Shown: positions 1-12,409, counted from the first letter of the stretch. The stretch: DNA of 64,000 bases from Castor canadensis (GCF_047511655.1 NC_133389.1:25798501-25862500), one strand, 5' to 3'. A program made the numbers and translations. Notes: generated by a model from the letters alone, not told the origin.

Positions 1-772
1 TGCTCTCGCTTTTATCATGTGCTCATAGTCCAATCCCCTTGTTGTGTTTGCCCTTGATCTAATGTCCACATATGAGGGCGAACATATGATTTTTGGTCTT
101 TTGGGCCAGGCTAACCTCACTCAGAATGATGTTCTCCAATTCCATCCATTTACCAGCGAATGATAACATTTCGTTCTTCTTCATGGCTGCATAAAATTCC
201 ATTCTGTATAGATACCACATTTTCTTAATCCATTTGTCAGTGGTGGGGCATCTTGGCTGTTTCCATAACTTGGCTATTGTGAATAGTGCCGCAATAAACA
301 TGGGTGTGCAGGTGCCTCTGGAGTAACCTGTGTCACAGTCTTTTGGGTATATCCCCAAGAGTGGTATTGCTGGATCAAATGGTAGATCAATGTTTAGCTT
401 TTTAAGTAGCCTCCAAATTTTTTTCCAGAGTGGTTGTACTAGTTTACATTCCCACCAACAGTGTAAGATGGTTCTTTTTTCCCCGCATCCTCGCCAACAC
501 CTGTTGGTGGTGGTGTTGCTGATGATGGCTATTCTAACAGGGGGTGAGGTGGAATCTTAGTGTGGTTTTAATTTGCATTTCCTTTATTTCTAGAGATGGT
601 GAGCATTTTTTCATGTGTTTTTTGGCCATTTGAATTTCTTCTTTTGAGAAAGTTCTGTTTAGTTCACTTGCCCATTTCTTTATTGGTTCATTAGTTTTGG
701 GAGAATTTAGTTTTTTAAGTTCCCTATATATTCTGGTTATCAGTCCTTTGTCTGATGTATAGCTTAGCCAGC
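1..772 (-). mobile_element. L1 LINE 3' end, antisense, cut by window edge
   Basis: The reverse complement matches the 3' part of the young L1 family seen three more times here (16295, 27707 and 56353). Landmarks include the segment coding for [18 protein letters not shown] and a stretch ending near the 'lttkeqrf'-type lead-in of L1 ORF2 3' sequence. The copy enters from beyond base 1 and extends further 5' in the element than the other copies. Short open frames in it are decayed ORF2 remnants, not a functional reverse transcriptase. Confidence 0.85.
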
Positions 773-1212
773 TGACTTTTAACCCAGCTCTCCTCTTGTG
801 CTTCCTCACTTTGTCTTGAATACTCCCCTAAAGGATTTTCTGCACAGGAGGGCCTCTCCTCAGTGTAACCAACATCTTTTGTTCTTCTTCCCTTGCTTTG
901 GTTCTCCCTCAGTTTACTGAGAATTTATTTTCTGTAGGATATGCTCTTATGTATGATTGGCTAGATGTGATGGCCAAAGACACCTTGGCATGGTTCCTGA
1001 TGCCAAGGACTTTACAATCTAGTAGAAGAAATAAAGTTTTTACATATTTTTTCATAACATAAAAGTAGAAGAATTTGAAAGTTCCATAAGATAAGGCTAA
1101 ATAATACTGAGGGAGTTCAAACTAAGGCCAGATTGCTTCTGGTTGGAGAGATGGGAAGACTTCCTGAGGGAGGAGACATTTGCTCTGAACATGGAGGAAT
1201 GAAAATGAACTG
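773..1212. other. Intergenic, nothing recognised
   Basis: AT-rich sequence without a splice-flanked open frame or a repeat I can name. Confidence 0.5.
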
Positions 1213-1292
1213 GGGATGGACCTTAGTGTCAGACCGTGTACTTTGCATGTGCAAGACCCTGGGTTTGATCCCCAGCACTGGAAGAAAAAGAC
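1213..1292 (+). mobile_element. ID-type tRNA-derived SINE
   Basis: Degenerate copy with the ID-like end gggtttgatccccagcactg followed by an A-rich tail. The pol III B-box position is recognisable. Confidence 0.7.
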
Positions 1293-1451
1293 AATTGAAA
1301 CATGCAAAGATTATTTTAACCATATTTTATCACATGTATATGTTTAACCATGCTGCTTCTCAGTCTCATTTCAGAGTGTACAAGTACAAAGAGATTTGGA
1401 AAAGGGAAGCAAATGGTATACAAGCATTTGTGTGTGTGGGGGGGGGGGGTG

Positions 1452-1557
1452 GATTAAGACAAGGTCTCACTATGCAGTCCAGGCTGACCTTGAATTCTTT
1501 ATCTTCCTTCCTTAGCCTCTTGAATGCTGGGATTACAGATGCACCTCCATGGCTGGG
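1452..1557 (-). mobile_element. B1-like SINE, antisense
   Basis: 7SL-type antisense landmarks are present: gtctcactatg, caggctgaccttgaattc and tgctgggattacag. A G-homopolymer (about 1438-1450) abuts it. Confidence 0.75.
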
Positions 1558-3354
1558 TAATGTTTCTAAACCTAGCTCACTGTTAACATTCCATCCCACC
1601 TTCAGAACCAGAAACCTGATCACCTGTCAGCATCAGTTTGATAGAATGGACATAGACATCTTTCCGATGGATGAATGAACCCAGTTAACCTTACTTCCAT
1701 TTAATTTGCCTTCTGATGCTGAAATTTTAGATTTTATAATATTTGTGGATGATAAGATGACTGATTTACTCATAGCCCTATGTTTCTGAGGAGGAAGTTG
1801 GGTTTAATACAACACAGATCACACAGATAAGGAAAAAAAAAAGCATTAAGTCAGAATGACAACAGATATAGCTCCTGACAATGTCTTCACTAGTCTGTGG
1901 TAAAGTGAGAAAACAGAGGCTACAATTGGTTTTGCATAAATTTAAATATACTCAACTTGTATTTAACTTGGATTACCTTTTATCCAGAAATTAAGTTTCT
2001 GATCTTTAAGCGACTTTTAAAATGACATGGTGGTAATAGTTCATAGGATGGTGGTACTGAAAATAAAAAAGAAACACTTTCTTTGTCAAAATAAAATGCT
2101 TCCAATCATTTGAGGAGCCTATGGGAGGTGGGAGAGAGGGAAACAGAGTGAGGGAATTTTACTGGCATATGAAGTCTTAAAATTGAATGCCCTAATTAAT
2201 AAAGTGCTGATTTAAAATGCAGAGGAGAAAGACTACCTTTGGGAATCATTTCTATAGTTTTTTTTTTTCCAGAGAGAACCAAATGACATCAGAAAGAAAG
2301 GAAACACAGAGATCATCTGATTCATGTTACCTTCTCATTTTAAAAGAAGTATTCTGAAATCCAGAAATGTTAAGTGGCTTGTCCAAAATCAGTTGGCCTT
2401 TATACTTATACTTTCAAGAGTCTCTATTTATAGTGATTTTGACATGTGTGTAAACATACCTGAAAAAAAAAAACCAAGTGACTTCTTATCATTCAAGATT
2501 ACTTATTATAAATAAATCATGCATAATAAATTTGAAGATAATTTTGGCACCACTTCCTTTAATCTGTGCTATTATTGTAAGTATCATGAAATAATTGTTT
2601 TATGGTTCTGCACTCAAGAAGGATCTCAAGAATTTATCAGTTCATGCAAAGAACTGACCTGTCCAAATGTCCTTCCTGTGCTTTCTCACCTGTACAAAAA
2701 CAAAACATGTACACAGATCATTAACTACTCTGCTCCAGTACTTACAATCCAGTGGGTGATTTCACCTGCCCCATGGATGTCAAGGATTGTTAGCTCATTC
2801 AGTTGGAATTTACTCACTGCCTACTCTGTGTTATGCACTGTGTAGACTTACAACAGAGGGTCAGCAAGACCTGACTTCAGGAGGAAGCTGAAGGACTGTG
2901 GCAACCTGGCAGTGACCATAGATTGATGTAGAAGTGCTGGAAAGCCACCATTAGGGGTTTTGAGCTGAAGAATGAGTCAATGAAGGTTGTAGTTGAGGGT
3001 ATCTGGTAAGTATGTGCCAGGAAAATAGGATGGAGAAGAGTCTAGAGAAAGATGTTAGGATCAGAGTATGATTACTGAGGAATTGCACTGGCTGAGGACA
3101 GAAGAAGGAAGGCCAGGAGACTTTCTAAGGAATGATACCTAGACATTGATGACTGTGGGATAAGGGAGGGGGAAAAAAGAAGAATGAGCTGCAAATGACT
3201 CCAAGTTATTGGGAATTTTAAGCTTGAGTGATTGAGACGTTGGTGATGGCATTAGACAAAGATGGGGGGTGGGAAGGAAGCCTGAACCCCAAATTGAAAG
3301 AAGAAACTCTGAATCGAAGTACTTCTTTTTTTGTTTTTTTATCACTTTTTTGTT
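1558..3354. other. Intergenic, no gene; faint old repeat
   Basis: No coding signal. About 2780-3250 has the feel of an ancient mammalian interspersed repeat (for example a tract around gactccaagttattggg) that I cannot assign to a family. The rest is AT-rich unique-looking DNA. Confidence 0.4.
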
Positions 3355-3645
3355 TTTTAAAACTTTATTTATTAGCATATTATAGTTGTATCAGGAGTCC
3401 ATTATGACATTTATAAAAGTGCTTGCAATATATCTTAGATTCACCCCCTCCATCATTCTCCTTTATCTCCCTTCCTCCCCTACTTACCACAGTTTCAACT
3501 GGTCTCATTGTTCAATTTTCATACACAAATATGTTACCTCCACCATATTCACCCTCCTTCACCCTTATGCACTCCCTTCTTCCACTGGTACCAACCCCTG
3601 GACAGGACTTGTTTTACCTTCCTGTCCTTAATTTTTTAAAGATTT
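3355..3645 (-). mobile_element. L1 3'-UTR tail, antisense (older subfamily)
   Basis: Its layout matches 22085-22365 and the antisense of 33330-33590: a C-rich accctccatcattctcc tract, the ttcaactggtctcatt segment and the ccaacccctggacaggac segment. It is an older relative of the L1 tail family in this window. Confidence 0.7.
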
Positions 3646-3733
3646 TTTTTGTGGTTCTGGAATTTGAACTCAGGGCCTATACCCTGAGCCATGCCACCGG
3701 TCCTTTGTGTGTGTGTGCATGTGTGTGTGTGTG

Positions 3734-3771
<38 letters not shown>

Positions 3772-3884
3772 AAGGGTTTTTAGAGATAGGGTCTCGATAA
3801 CTATTTGCCTGGGCTGGCTTCAAACCATGATTTTCCTGATCTCTACCTCCTAAGTAGCAAAGATAACAGGCGTGAGCCAGCAAG
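3646..3884 (-). mobile_element. Composite tRNA/B1-like SINE, antisense, split by (GT)n
   Basis: The antisense tRNA half (tttgaactcagggcctat, then gagccatgccacc) is followed by a GT microsatellite and then a B1-like half ending in acaggcgtgagcc. The microsatellite sits at the junction of the two halves. Confidence 0.75.
3705..3769. repeat. (GT)n microsatellite
   Basis: Nearly pure GT dinucleotide run with two GCAT interruptions. Confidence 0.95.
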
Positions 3885-4225
3885 AAGATATTTTTGTTTG
3901 TTTATGATGGTTATACAGGGAGTTTCATTGTGACACTTCCATATATATGTATTATACCCCAAATTGGTTCATCCCCTCCATTATTCTCCTTTCTACCTTA
4001 GTATACTTTCTACCTTGGTGATTTCAACAGGTTTAATGTCCATATTCATACTTGCATAGAAAGTACATCAACCATACTCACTTTCTTTACTTTCTTCATT
4101 TCCCTCCCCCTCACATGAGTGCCCTTTCCCTTTATCACAAACTGTTTTTAGTGTACAGTATGAGTGCCCTTTCCCTTTATCATGATCTGTTTTTAGTGTA
4201 AGTGCTCCTGGGTTTATCTTCCTGA
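3885..4225 (-). mobile_element. L1 3'-UTR tail, antisense
   Basis: A second antisense L1 tail resembling 3355-3645. It contains an internal 45-bp tandem duplication at 4115-4200. Confidence 0.55.
4115..4200. repeat. 45-bp tandem duplication
   Basis: Two adjacent copies of a unit beginning atgagtgccctttcccttta start at 4115 and 4160 and differ at only a few bases. Confidence 0.85.
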
Positions 4226-4299
4226 TATCAATCTGTTCTATACTTTCATGATTCTATACTTCAGTGAGTGCATCTGAAAACCAATTAATGTTGTTAATT

Positions 4300-5045
4300 G
4301 TAGCCCAAGGCTGACTTTATGTATCTACTTGACTGGGCTAGAGGATGCCCAGATAACAAGCTAAACACTATTTCTGAGTGTCTGGGTGGGGATGTTTGTA
4401 GAAGAGATTAGTATCTGAATTAGTGAATTGAGTAAAGCAGATGGTCCTCCCCAGTGTGAGTGGCCTTCATTCAATCCTTTGGGGGCCTGAATAGAACAAA
4501 AGGGAAAGAAGGTTGCATTTACTCTCTTCTTGAGTACTTGAGCTGGGCTGTCCATCTGCCCTTAGTGCTCTTGGTTCTGAGGGCTTCAGACTAGACTATC
4601 AGCTCTCCCTCTGAGGCCTTCAATTACACCATCGGCTTTCCCGGGTCTCCAGAGGATCTCTCAGCTTCCGTAAGTATTGATTTCAGTCAATACTTACTAA
4701 ATATTATCATAAATTATAATTAATTATAAATAAGATCTAGTATATATATTATGTGTCTATGTGTATATAACTACCTCTAGTATATATTATGTTTCTATTA
4801 TGTATCATATTTCTATGTATTAGATCTCTAGTATATGTTATATCTCTGTGTAATTATATAAATATAATTAAATATACCATATTTATAAGTAAATATATAT
4901 TATATAGATAAGAACCAATATGAGATATATATGTATATATCCTAGAGCGAGTCTATATATATGTTATATATGATGTGTGTGTATGTATGTAGATAGGTAC
5001 ATATGTATCTCTTCTTGGTTCCTTTTCTCTGGTGAGCCCTAACTA
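4300..5045 (+). mobile_element. MLT2-like ERVL LTR with AT-rich expansion
   Basis: It opens with gactttatgtatctacttg-ctgggct, contains aaagcagatggtcctcccca and ggcctgaatagaacaaa, and closes with ctggtgagccctaact. These are recognised MLT2-type landmarks. An AT-rich low-complexity block (about 4685-4990) has expanded in the 3' half. Confidence 0.7.
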
Positions 5046-5802
5046 ATTCAGATAGTGTTGTATTTTTTTTAATAGATAATTACATCATAAAGAAGTTTAA
5101 AAAAATCAGTCTATAGTTGGCCTGGATTGTTTTTTTCGGCCTTCTGTGTGAGAACCTGACAGGGTCTGTGTTTCTGTTGCGGGAAGTAGAATAGCGTACA
5201 CACTGGCAGAGGTGTAATACCTTTGTAGCACCTATATTTTCTTCTGGAATGAAGCTAGTTCACATCTCTGGTTCTGTTCTTGAACCTGAAGAGCTGGAAA
5301 TTTGGGTGTGGACTGTCATGCCAAACCAGAAGGGGCATGAACTGGAACAAGACTATAGCAGTAACTTTGGGTTCTGACTTTTGACTCAAGAAATATTGGG
5401 CCTGTTTTCAGATTTAGGGGCCTAGAAAATCCTCACACCACAAAGCAAAGCCAAAGTGTGGTTCTAAACCTTTCTCACCAATAGGTATTTGCCTCTGTAA
5501 CTGGCTACATTTCACCTCCAAACTTCAGGCTATTCTGAGTCTACCATCTAATTCTGCAACCCTGTAATGTCAGGGTTGTTCTTTTACAGCTAAAGGGAAG
5601 ACAGACAGCACACAGCTGCATTTACCACAGTGCAAAATAGATTATTCTTAACTTTTGAGGCCCTTAAATCTAGTAAACTAGGTTCCACCAAAAAAATAGT
5701 TAAAAGGTCCTGGCTTTTACTTTTACCAGCATCTGTCCTGCTAAACCAAATAGTGGACAGTGTTCTAATTACTGGCAAATTTTATCTTCTGAAATGCTTT
5801 TT
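5046..5802. other. Intergenic, nothing recognised
   Basis: No supported gene or recognisable repeat. Confidence 0.45.
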
Positions 5803-6005
5803 TTTTTGTGGAGACCAGGGTTTGAACTCAGGGCTTTGTGCTTGCGAAGCAGGTAATCTACTGTTTGAGCCACATTGACAGTCCGTTTTGCTCTGCTTAG
5901 TTTTGGATATAGGGTCTCATGAAATATTTTCCAGGCCTGACATCTTCCTGATCTCAGTTTCCCAAGTAGCTAGGATTATAGGTGTGAGCCACAAGCACCT
6001 GGTCC
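5803..6005 (-). mobile_element. Composite tRNA/B1-like SINE, antisense
   Basis: A poly-T lead is followed by an antisense tRNA half (gggtttgaactcagggct, then tgagccacattg) and a B1-like half ending in attataggtgtgagccac. Confidence 0.8.
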
Positions 6006-6744
6006 TATGTAATGCTTTTTCATTTACTTATTTTTTTAATGGGAAACAACCACCATCCAAGAATAACTTTGTTTTAGCTAACCTGTTGCGTACTAGGCCA
6101 TTATTTTCAAACTGCTCACTGGTATTGCTTGAAAAGCAGGGGGAGAAGTTTGAGGGTGGTTGCTGACTGCTGTCCTTGAGGTCACTTTAGAAACTAAGTA
6201 ATGGAGAGTGAAAAGTAACCAGCAGGATTCCAGTTAGAAAGGAAATCTTCCCTTCCTGTTTTTTTGTTTTTAGATCCTGGAACCAAAGAACCTGTTACAT
6301 AATTTCTTGATATTTCACATTGTGCTTTTAATGTAAGTAAAAATAATTGGTTTGTTTCTTCCAAGTGGGGACAAAATTGAAATGTTTCTGAACAATTAAC
6401 ATCACCATTCTTTCCTGACATTGGTGATATGAACTAATCTTAAGTATGTGGGTAAAAATTTCGATTCAAGGAGATATTTACTGGCTAAGAAGTACCTACC
6501 AACAAAGGGGAATAAATAAGGCATGGACGCATAAAGTGCTCATGAAGCTGAGGGAGGGAGCAGATAGCTAGCATCACAAAAATTCAGTTGGCATATATGT
6601 AGGACACACCATGGAAAAACATGCATTGTATTTATAATTTCAACTGAACAGCTGGAAAACTTCTTAGGAATATTAAGTTCTTATCTTGAAATGAAAATAA
6701 GAGGTATAACCAAGCAAGTAACTTATAGCAGTATCTCAAATTCC

Positions 6745-6845
6745 TCTCTGTAGGAAACCATGTGATTTTTCTCAGCTGAACTCTAGCTGTAGAGCCTTGT
6801 ACTAATCACTGGGCCTCAGTTTCCTCAATTATAAACAGAGTTGTA
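6745..6845 (+). mobile_element. MIR SINE relic
   Basis: A tract like ggcctcagtttcctcaatta-taaa, typical of the MIR core, with diverged flanks. The DNA between 6006 and 6744 shows nothing recognisable. Confidence 0.55.
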
Positions 6846-6857
6846 GATCCTCCCTCA

Positions 6858-6938
6858 TATCTATATCTATGTATTTGTCTATCTATGTATATCTGTCTAT
6901 CTATCTGTCTATCTATCTATCTATGTATCTGTCTATCT
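6858..6938. repeat. (TCTA)n tetranucleotide microsatellite
   Basis: Imperfect TCTA/TCTG repeats lie directly beside the next SINE. Confidence 0.9.
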
Positions 6939-7265
6939 GGGGAAGGGGAAGTATTGAGGTTTGAACTCAGGGCCTTGTGCTTGCTAAGCAGGCACTCTAT
7001 AACTTGAGTCACATGCCCAGTCCTTTCTGCTTTAGTTTTATTTGAATAGGGTCTTGGGTTTATGCCTAGGCTGACCTGGACTGAGGTCCTCCTATTTATG
7101 TTTCCCAAGTAGCTGGGATGACAGGAATTCACCACCATGCCCAGATTTTTATTGCTTGAGATGGGAACTCTCTACCTGTTTGCCCAGGTTGGCCTCCAAC
7201 CTCAGTCCTCCCAATCTCTGCTTCTGGAGTAGCTAAGATTACAGATATGAGCCACCATGCATGGC
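6939..7265 (-). mobile_element. Composite tRNA/B1-like SINE with an extra B1-like half, antisense
   Basis: The antisense tRNA half (gaggtttgaactcagggcct) is followed by two consecutive B1-like segments, each ending in a ccaccatgc-type motif. Confidence 0.75.
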
Positions 7266-7324
7266 TCCTCTTCAATGCTAACAACTGAGCGATACATTTA
7301 AATGAATAAATTGTATGGTAAGTG

Positions 7325-7690
7325 TTATGGACAGAGATATGCTCCCCCCGGAATTCACATGGTTAAAGCCCTAAACCCCAGAACTTCAGAATGTAGCTAT
7401 ATTTGGAGACAGTGTCTATAACCAGGTATCTGAGCTACATGAGGTCATTGGGGTGGGTTCTAATCAAATATGACCACTGTCTTTATAAAAAGAGGAAATT
7501 TGCACACAGACAGAGAAGAAAGACCATGTGAGGACATAAGAAGAGGATAACCTTTTTAAGCTGAGGAGAGAGGCCTCAGTGGAAACCTCTGACATCTTGA
7601 TCTGGGATGTCTAAACTCCAGACATGCAAGAAATAAACCCTGTTGTTTAAGCAACTCAGTCTGTGGTACTTTGTTATGGCAGCCCACCAT
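7325..7690 (+). mobile_element. MaLR-type solo LTR
   Basis: It begins tgttatggacagag, carries ggtcattggggtgggttcta and tttataaaaagaggaaattt, and ends with aaataaaccctgttgttta plus ctcagtctgtggtactttgtt. These are hallmarks of MLT1/MST-class LTRs. The aataaa is the ancestral LTR poly(A) signal. Confidence 0.75.
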
Positions 7691-8045
7691 GGCTAATTTT
7701 ATGTGTCAATTCATTTGGACTACATTGTCTAGATATTTGGTTAAGCATTATTCTGGATGTTTCTGTGAAGGTTTTTTTTTTTTATGAGATTTATATTTAT
7801 TCAGTTGACTTTGAGTCAAGCAGATTAACCTCCATCATATGGACGGACCTCATCCAATCAGCTAAATGCTTAAGTTAAACAAAGACTGACCTCCTTTGAA
7901 CAAGAAGAAATTCTGCCTTTGACTTGGCCTTCTACTCTTCCCTGGATTTTGGATATGCATATCCACAATCATACAAACCATTTCCTTAATCTTCTTTCTC
8001 TCTCTCTCTCCTCAGTTTGTTCTCTCTGAAATTCAAAATTTAATC
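7691..8045 (+). mobile_element. MLT2-like ERVL LTR
   Basis: It opens with ggctaattttatgtgtcaat and contains gttgactttgagtcaagcag and ctcatccaatcagct. It is fused head-to-tail with the preceding MaLR LTR. Confidence 0.75.
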
Positions 8046-8089
8046 TCTATTGTGAAATATTGGGGGGGGGGTGCTTAATCTGACCACAT

Positions 8090-8191
8090 TATTCAGTAAT
8101 GCAACCTCTGGGAGGTTATTAGAATTAGAAAAGGTCATGGGGGTGGAGCCTCCATGGTTGAATTCTAGTCACTTCATAAGGAGAGGAAGAA

Positions 8192-8224
<33 letters not shown>

Positions 8225-8425
8225 GCGCACACACACGCACACGCACACACACACACACACACAGAGTCTGTCACTGGTGTGTGATGCCCTCTGCCCTCAC
8301 AGGACTCTGCCAGCAGGAAGGTCATCACTAGATGTATCCCCTTCATCTTGGACCAGAACATCAGAATAAACCTATATAACTTACCCAGTCTGTAGTAGTG
8401 TTTACAGCAACAGAAAACAGATGAA
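8090..8425 (+). mobile_element. MaLR-type LTR interrupted by (CA)n
   Basis: ggtcatgggggtggagcctc and the late tract aacttacccagtctgtagta mark the two LTR ends on either side of a CA microsatellite. Confidence 0.6.
8196..8263. repeat. (CA)n microsatellite
   Basis: CA repeats with several CG interruptions, consistent with an older, partly decayed microsatellite. Confidence 0.95.
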
Positions 8426-9154
8426 GACCTTTTCAGTATATATACATATCCCTTTGGTCTGTTTCTTTGTATAACCTTGACTAATTGCCCTGCCAAACTA
8501 ATATAGTATGTGAATTATATTTCAATAAGGATGTTAAAAAAAAGCTTAGAAGTTTATATCCAAAATGTAATTATTTGATGGTAGAATTCGTTTTAGGATG
8601 ATTTTTAGTTTAGCTTATCTGTACTTGTGGTTTTTGTGACATGTGTTCTTTGTGTACTGATAATTTGAGATTTCCATTCAGAGGAATGTTTAGAAGCAAG
8701 GTTAAATGATAACATGAGTTTAGGGGACATGGGGCTATAGTGGGATGCATTGCTAGCACAATTTATAACAAAGATTTGGATGACACATCAATTTGTATCT
8801 ACCACAGAAGAAAATAATCTCAGCATAGAATACAGCTATGATATGGGAGCTAACAATGTTCCCTAGAATATGTGTAATAAAGGAATTTAATTTTTCCTGC
8901 CAACTCTATTTTTCTGCCATTTTTAGTTATTCTTCCATTCTATTTGCTTGCAAGTTTTTACTGATCACTTGCTATGTCTAAGGGTGGCACTAGATGTCAG
9001 AGATTAAAAGATAAACAGACTTATTTCAATAAAGGAGTGTTCACTGTAGTGGAGAAGAAAATATGGTCCCAAGTGATGAGGGTTCCCACTTCACAAGAGT
9101 TTTTGTACACCTAAGAGGGCTGGTGGACCTGAGGGAATGGAGGTAGGAACAGAG
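8426..9154. other. Intergenic, nothing recognised
   Basis: AT-rich; no supported gene. Confidence 0.45.
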
Positions 9155-9305
9155 GATTTTTAATCCTCAGGACAATTCTATGAATTAATAATTATTATTC
9201 CTATTTTACACATGAGTAAACTGAGTCTCAGAGAGCTTACATGATTTGTTCAAATGACTCAAGAAGCATAGAAAGAGATTTGAGCACAAGTCTGACTCCA
9301 CATCC
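9155..9305 (-). mobile_element. MIR SINE relic, antisense
   Basis: attttacacatgagtaaact followed by gagtctcagagagctta is the antisense MIR core. Confidence 0.7.
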
Positions 9306-9514
9306 ATATTAAATTCTGCTACACTATGTTCTGTGTCTCTGATTTGTTCTCAAGTAGACAAGTAAGCAAGTGCAATATACTGAAATACAGTCAATTTAAT
9401 TTTCATATTGAAGTAAGGACCTAGCTCTATGAATGCTGTATCATTTATCTTAGTCTTTATTTTTCATGTTCTTTCATAATTCTCATAACTGCTAATAATG
9501 ATGCAACAACAACA

Positions 9515-9640
9515 GTTTGCATCCATCGAGTGTTTCCTGTGTGTCAGGTACTTGGAAACTGAGGCTTTAAGAGTTAAGTTACATGCTAGTAAATGGTAAG
9601 GCTAGATTTGAGATTTGATTCCAGATCTGATCCCAAGAGC
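9515..9640 (-). mobile_element. MIR-like relic, antisense
   Basis: gtgtcaggtacttggaaact, then a tract resembling MIR with agttacatgctagtaaatgg. Confidence 0.5.
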
Positions 9641-11540
9641 AAGTTTTAAAGTCATTTTGCTGAAGTAGTCAAAACTGGACAACTGACAGCCTAAACATCC
9701 ATTTTTAATTAGAGCCTTATTTCATTTAGAATATTGTGGTATCCCTCCATTCATGACTGCACGGCTCTGAGAGACAGACACTGGTTGGGTAGGATGTTTG
9801 GACTTAGGACCAAGGATACCAATATGGAGGCCTTTGTAGATCCTGTCTGGGTAGCAATCTCTGGCCTTCCATCTCACTGAAGTTACTCACCTCTCCTCCT
9901 TGAAGGACCAGACTCTCCACTAAACAAACCAGGCAGTCTTCATAATAATAAACCACCGGGAAGAGTTTGTGAAGGATGAAGACAGGAGCAGTTGCATTTC
10001 CCTAGTAGGTTCAGCACTGGCTTCCTGGGACTCTGATGCTCTTTCTCCTCATTCAAAGATAGGAATGAATTTCTCACGTGGGGACAGACAACAGAGGCAG
10101 CCTGTCCTCTAGTCATGGTCTTTGGGACTGCCAGGTTCTGTGGTAGTTTAGACACAAAGGAGGAAGGAGAACAAGTCCACAGCGAAGGGTTTGATTAGAT
10201 CAAGGCTGAGAAACCTCTACAAATGCACTAAACTTCAGTGTAAGGTGGATCTATTCTGTGGCAGAGAAGAGTGACTTTCAGAATGTCATCTGTTTCCTGT
10301 GTGCTTGCTCTTTGCTTGTTTTCTAGGGAGTTCAGATAGCTCAAGAATGCAGTAAAGTTGGCTGGAGTATAACTAGCCCAGCCTGGGCTTTTACAAGCAT
10401 GGCTCAGAGCCTACAGAGCTGAGATGGCAAGACTTGCTTGACTTTCAGGGGAGAGGACAGAAAACACTGGCACAGTGTAGCAGAGGTTGAAAACACCTTT
10501 GAGCCCCAGCTCCTTGTTAAAGCAGAGGGTGCACCCTCTCTTTTGGAGCAGGGAGAGTAAGAGAGGCAGGGGGCCTCACAGAAGCTTGCCTCTTCCCTTC
10601 AATATGTTTGCAGAGCATGACAGTTCCAGGCCAGAGGTGAGGCTCAATCACCCCTATATTCTTCAGCTCCTGCTCCTGCACCACCTTGGCCTGCCCACCC
10701 AGGACAGGCAGAGAATTCTGCAGGCGAAAGAGATGGAAGAGTAGATAGTGCAGGGAGTTAAGGGTGTGGCCTGGATCTAGCAAGCTGCAATTTCCTAGGG
10801 AAAAATCTTGCACACTTAGAACTGTGATGACTCTGACCATGGGGAGCTGTGTTCACTGAGGGCAGTAAGAATGTGGCCCAGGGGAGGCTAAGCCTCCAGT
10901 GGCACTGCTGCACAAAGGCAAGCACTCAGCACCCAAGGCCTGAATAAAGGAACACTGGGCCCAGGACCTGTGGTATCACTATTGCTTGGACACGGGACAC
11001 AGTGCTGACCTTCTCTGATTGGACCAGGATGGGACTAGTATTCCTGAAGCCCATGAGGACCTGAAAGCTCTGTTTGCTGGTGACCGCTATACCTCATGCT
11101 TCCATGAGGCTTTTTCCTAGACACCTGTTTAGAGACCTCAGGATCTATTTCATACAGCAGTGGGGACTTAAGCTGTATTAAAAATTATGAAGCAGTTGGG
11201 ATAAAGAGGATGATTTATCCCTACAAAAGAAACTTTACTGAATCTGATTAACCTTTGACAGGCTGCTGGCGTCCTATGTTTGCAGTAAATTTAAGTGAGA
11301 GATTTCAACGGTCAATGTTGTATACACACTCTTGGCAAGTGTTGAGTAAATCCTTAAGTACATAAACAAATCAGTTCAATTGAACAAGTATTTGCCAGAT
11401 GGCTAATAAGTGCCTTTGTGGGAATTAACGTCTGGTTCAGTGGCTTAATTTTTAATTGGCACTTAAAATTGTATATATTTATTGAATACTATGTGATTTT
11501 TTTTTTGACTGAGTAAGGAATATATTTTATGTTGTGACTC
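9641..11540. other. Intergenic, nothing recognised
   Basis: About 1.9 kb of mostly unique-looking DNA. Open frames at 10487-10744 (+) and 10517-10840 (-) overlap each other, lack splice or homology support, and are not called as genes. Confidence 0.45.

Positions 11541-11543
<3 letters not shown>

Positions 11544-11571
<28 letters not shown>
11544..11571. repeat. (AC)n microsatellite
   Basis: Uninterrupted AC run. Confidence 0.95.
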
Positions 11572-11575
<4 letters not shown>

Positions 11576-11659
11576 CATGCAGATATGCAACAAAAGTTTC
11601 AAGAAACACTTTTTTACCTTAGTATTGAGATGCATTCTGATATTTTCTTTTCTTTTCTT

Positions 11660-11766
11660 TTTTAAGAATCAATCTTACTAGGTTGCCCAAGCTGGCCTTG
11701 AACTCCTGGGCTCAAGCCATCCCTCCCGAGTAGCTGAGAACACAGTTGCATGCTACCACGTCCAGC
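11660..11766 (-). mobile_element. B1-like SINE, antisense
   Basis: ggttgcccaagctggccttg, aactcctgggctcaagcc and gagtagctgagaacacag are antisense 7SL-derived landmarks. Confidence 0.8.
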
Positions 11767-12142
11767 AGATGTTTTCTCTTCTGTTCTCTTTTCTATTCTA
11801 CTTCTTTTTTTAAAAAAGCTAGTTGAGATCCACCGATTTGATTTTACACTCCACTAATGGGCCACCATCTGCTATGGAAGATACTAATTTCTAACATAAT
11901 CTTTACTTATTGCAAAATTAAGTGAATCCAGCAGTTGGTGGTCAGTGTTTACTCACTTTCTAGTGTCATGTACAAATGTACATGTGACTGAAGCCAAGTG
12001 ACCAAGAGACAAAAGTAAGTAGCTGCCCATTGAGCCTGAAGAAAAACCAGGTAAGCAATTCATCTATTGGGGCTGTCTTCCCACAGTCTTGAGCTCATCA
12101 TAGTAAGCAATGATGTGTGTCTCTGTTTTCATTGATAACAAA

Positions 12143-12245
12143 GATGGTTGGGGGTGACACTCAGAGGTAAAGCACTTGCCTGGCATATCTGACATGTTTG
12201 AGTACCTGGGTTCCATCACCAGCACCACAGAAAAACAAACAAAAA
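12143..12245 (+). mobile_element. ID-type SINE
   Basis: Diverged tRNA-derived body (gtaaagcacttgcctggc) followed by an A-rich tail. Confidence 0.65.
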
Positions 12246-12409
12246 CCCACAAAGGAATACCACCTCCCAAAAAATCTTTAAGAGTTTAGAGCGTGTGCAA
12301 ATGTTAAGCAAAGGAAAATATCTGAATGACCCCTTGACGATTCTTTCAACTCCTAACTGAACAGCTCATTTACAACATTAGGCAAAAACCAGGTCCTTCC
12401 TACCCCCAC

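Noticed and set aside
10517..10840. 107-codon minus-strand frame overlapping an 85-codon plus-strand frame
   Set aside because: Slightly GC-richer unique DNA, but no start context, splice sites or domain to support either strand.
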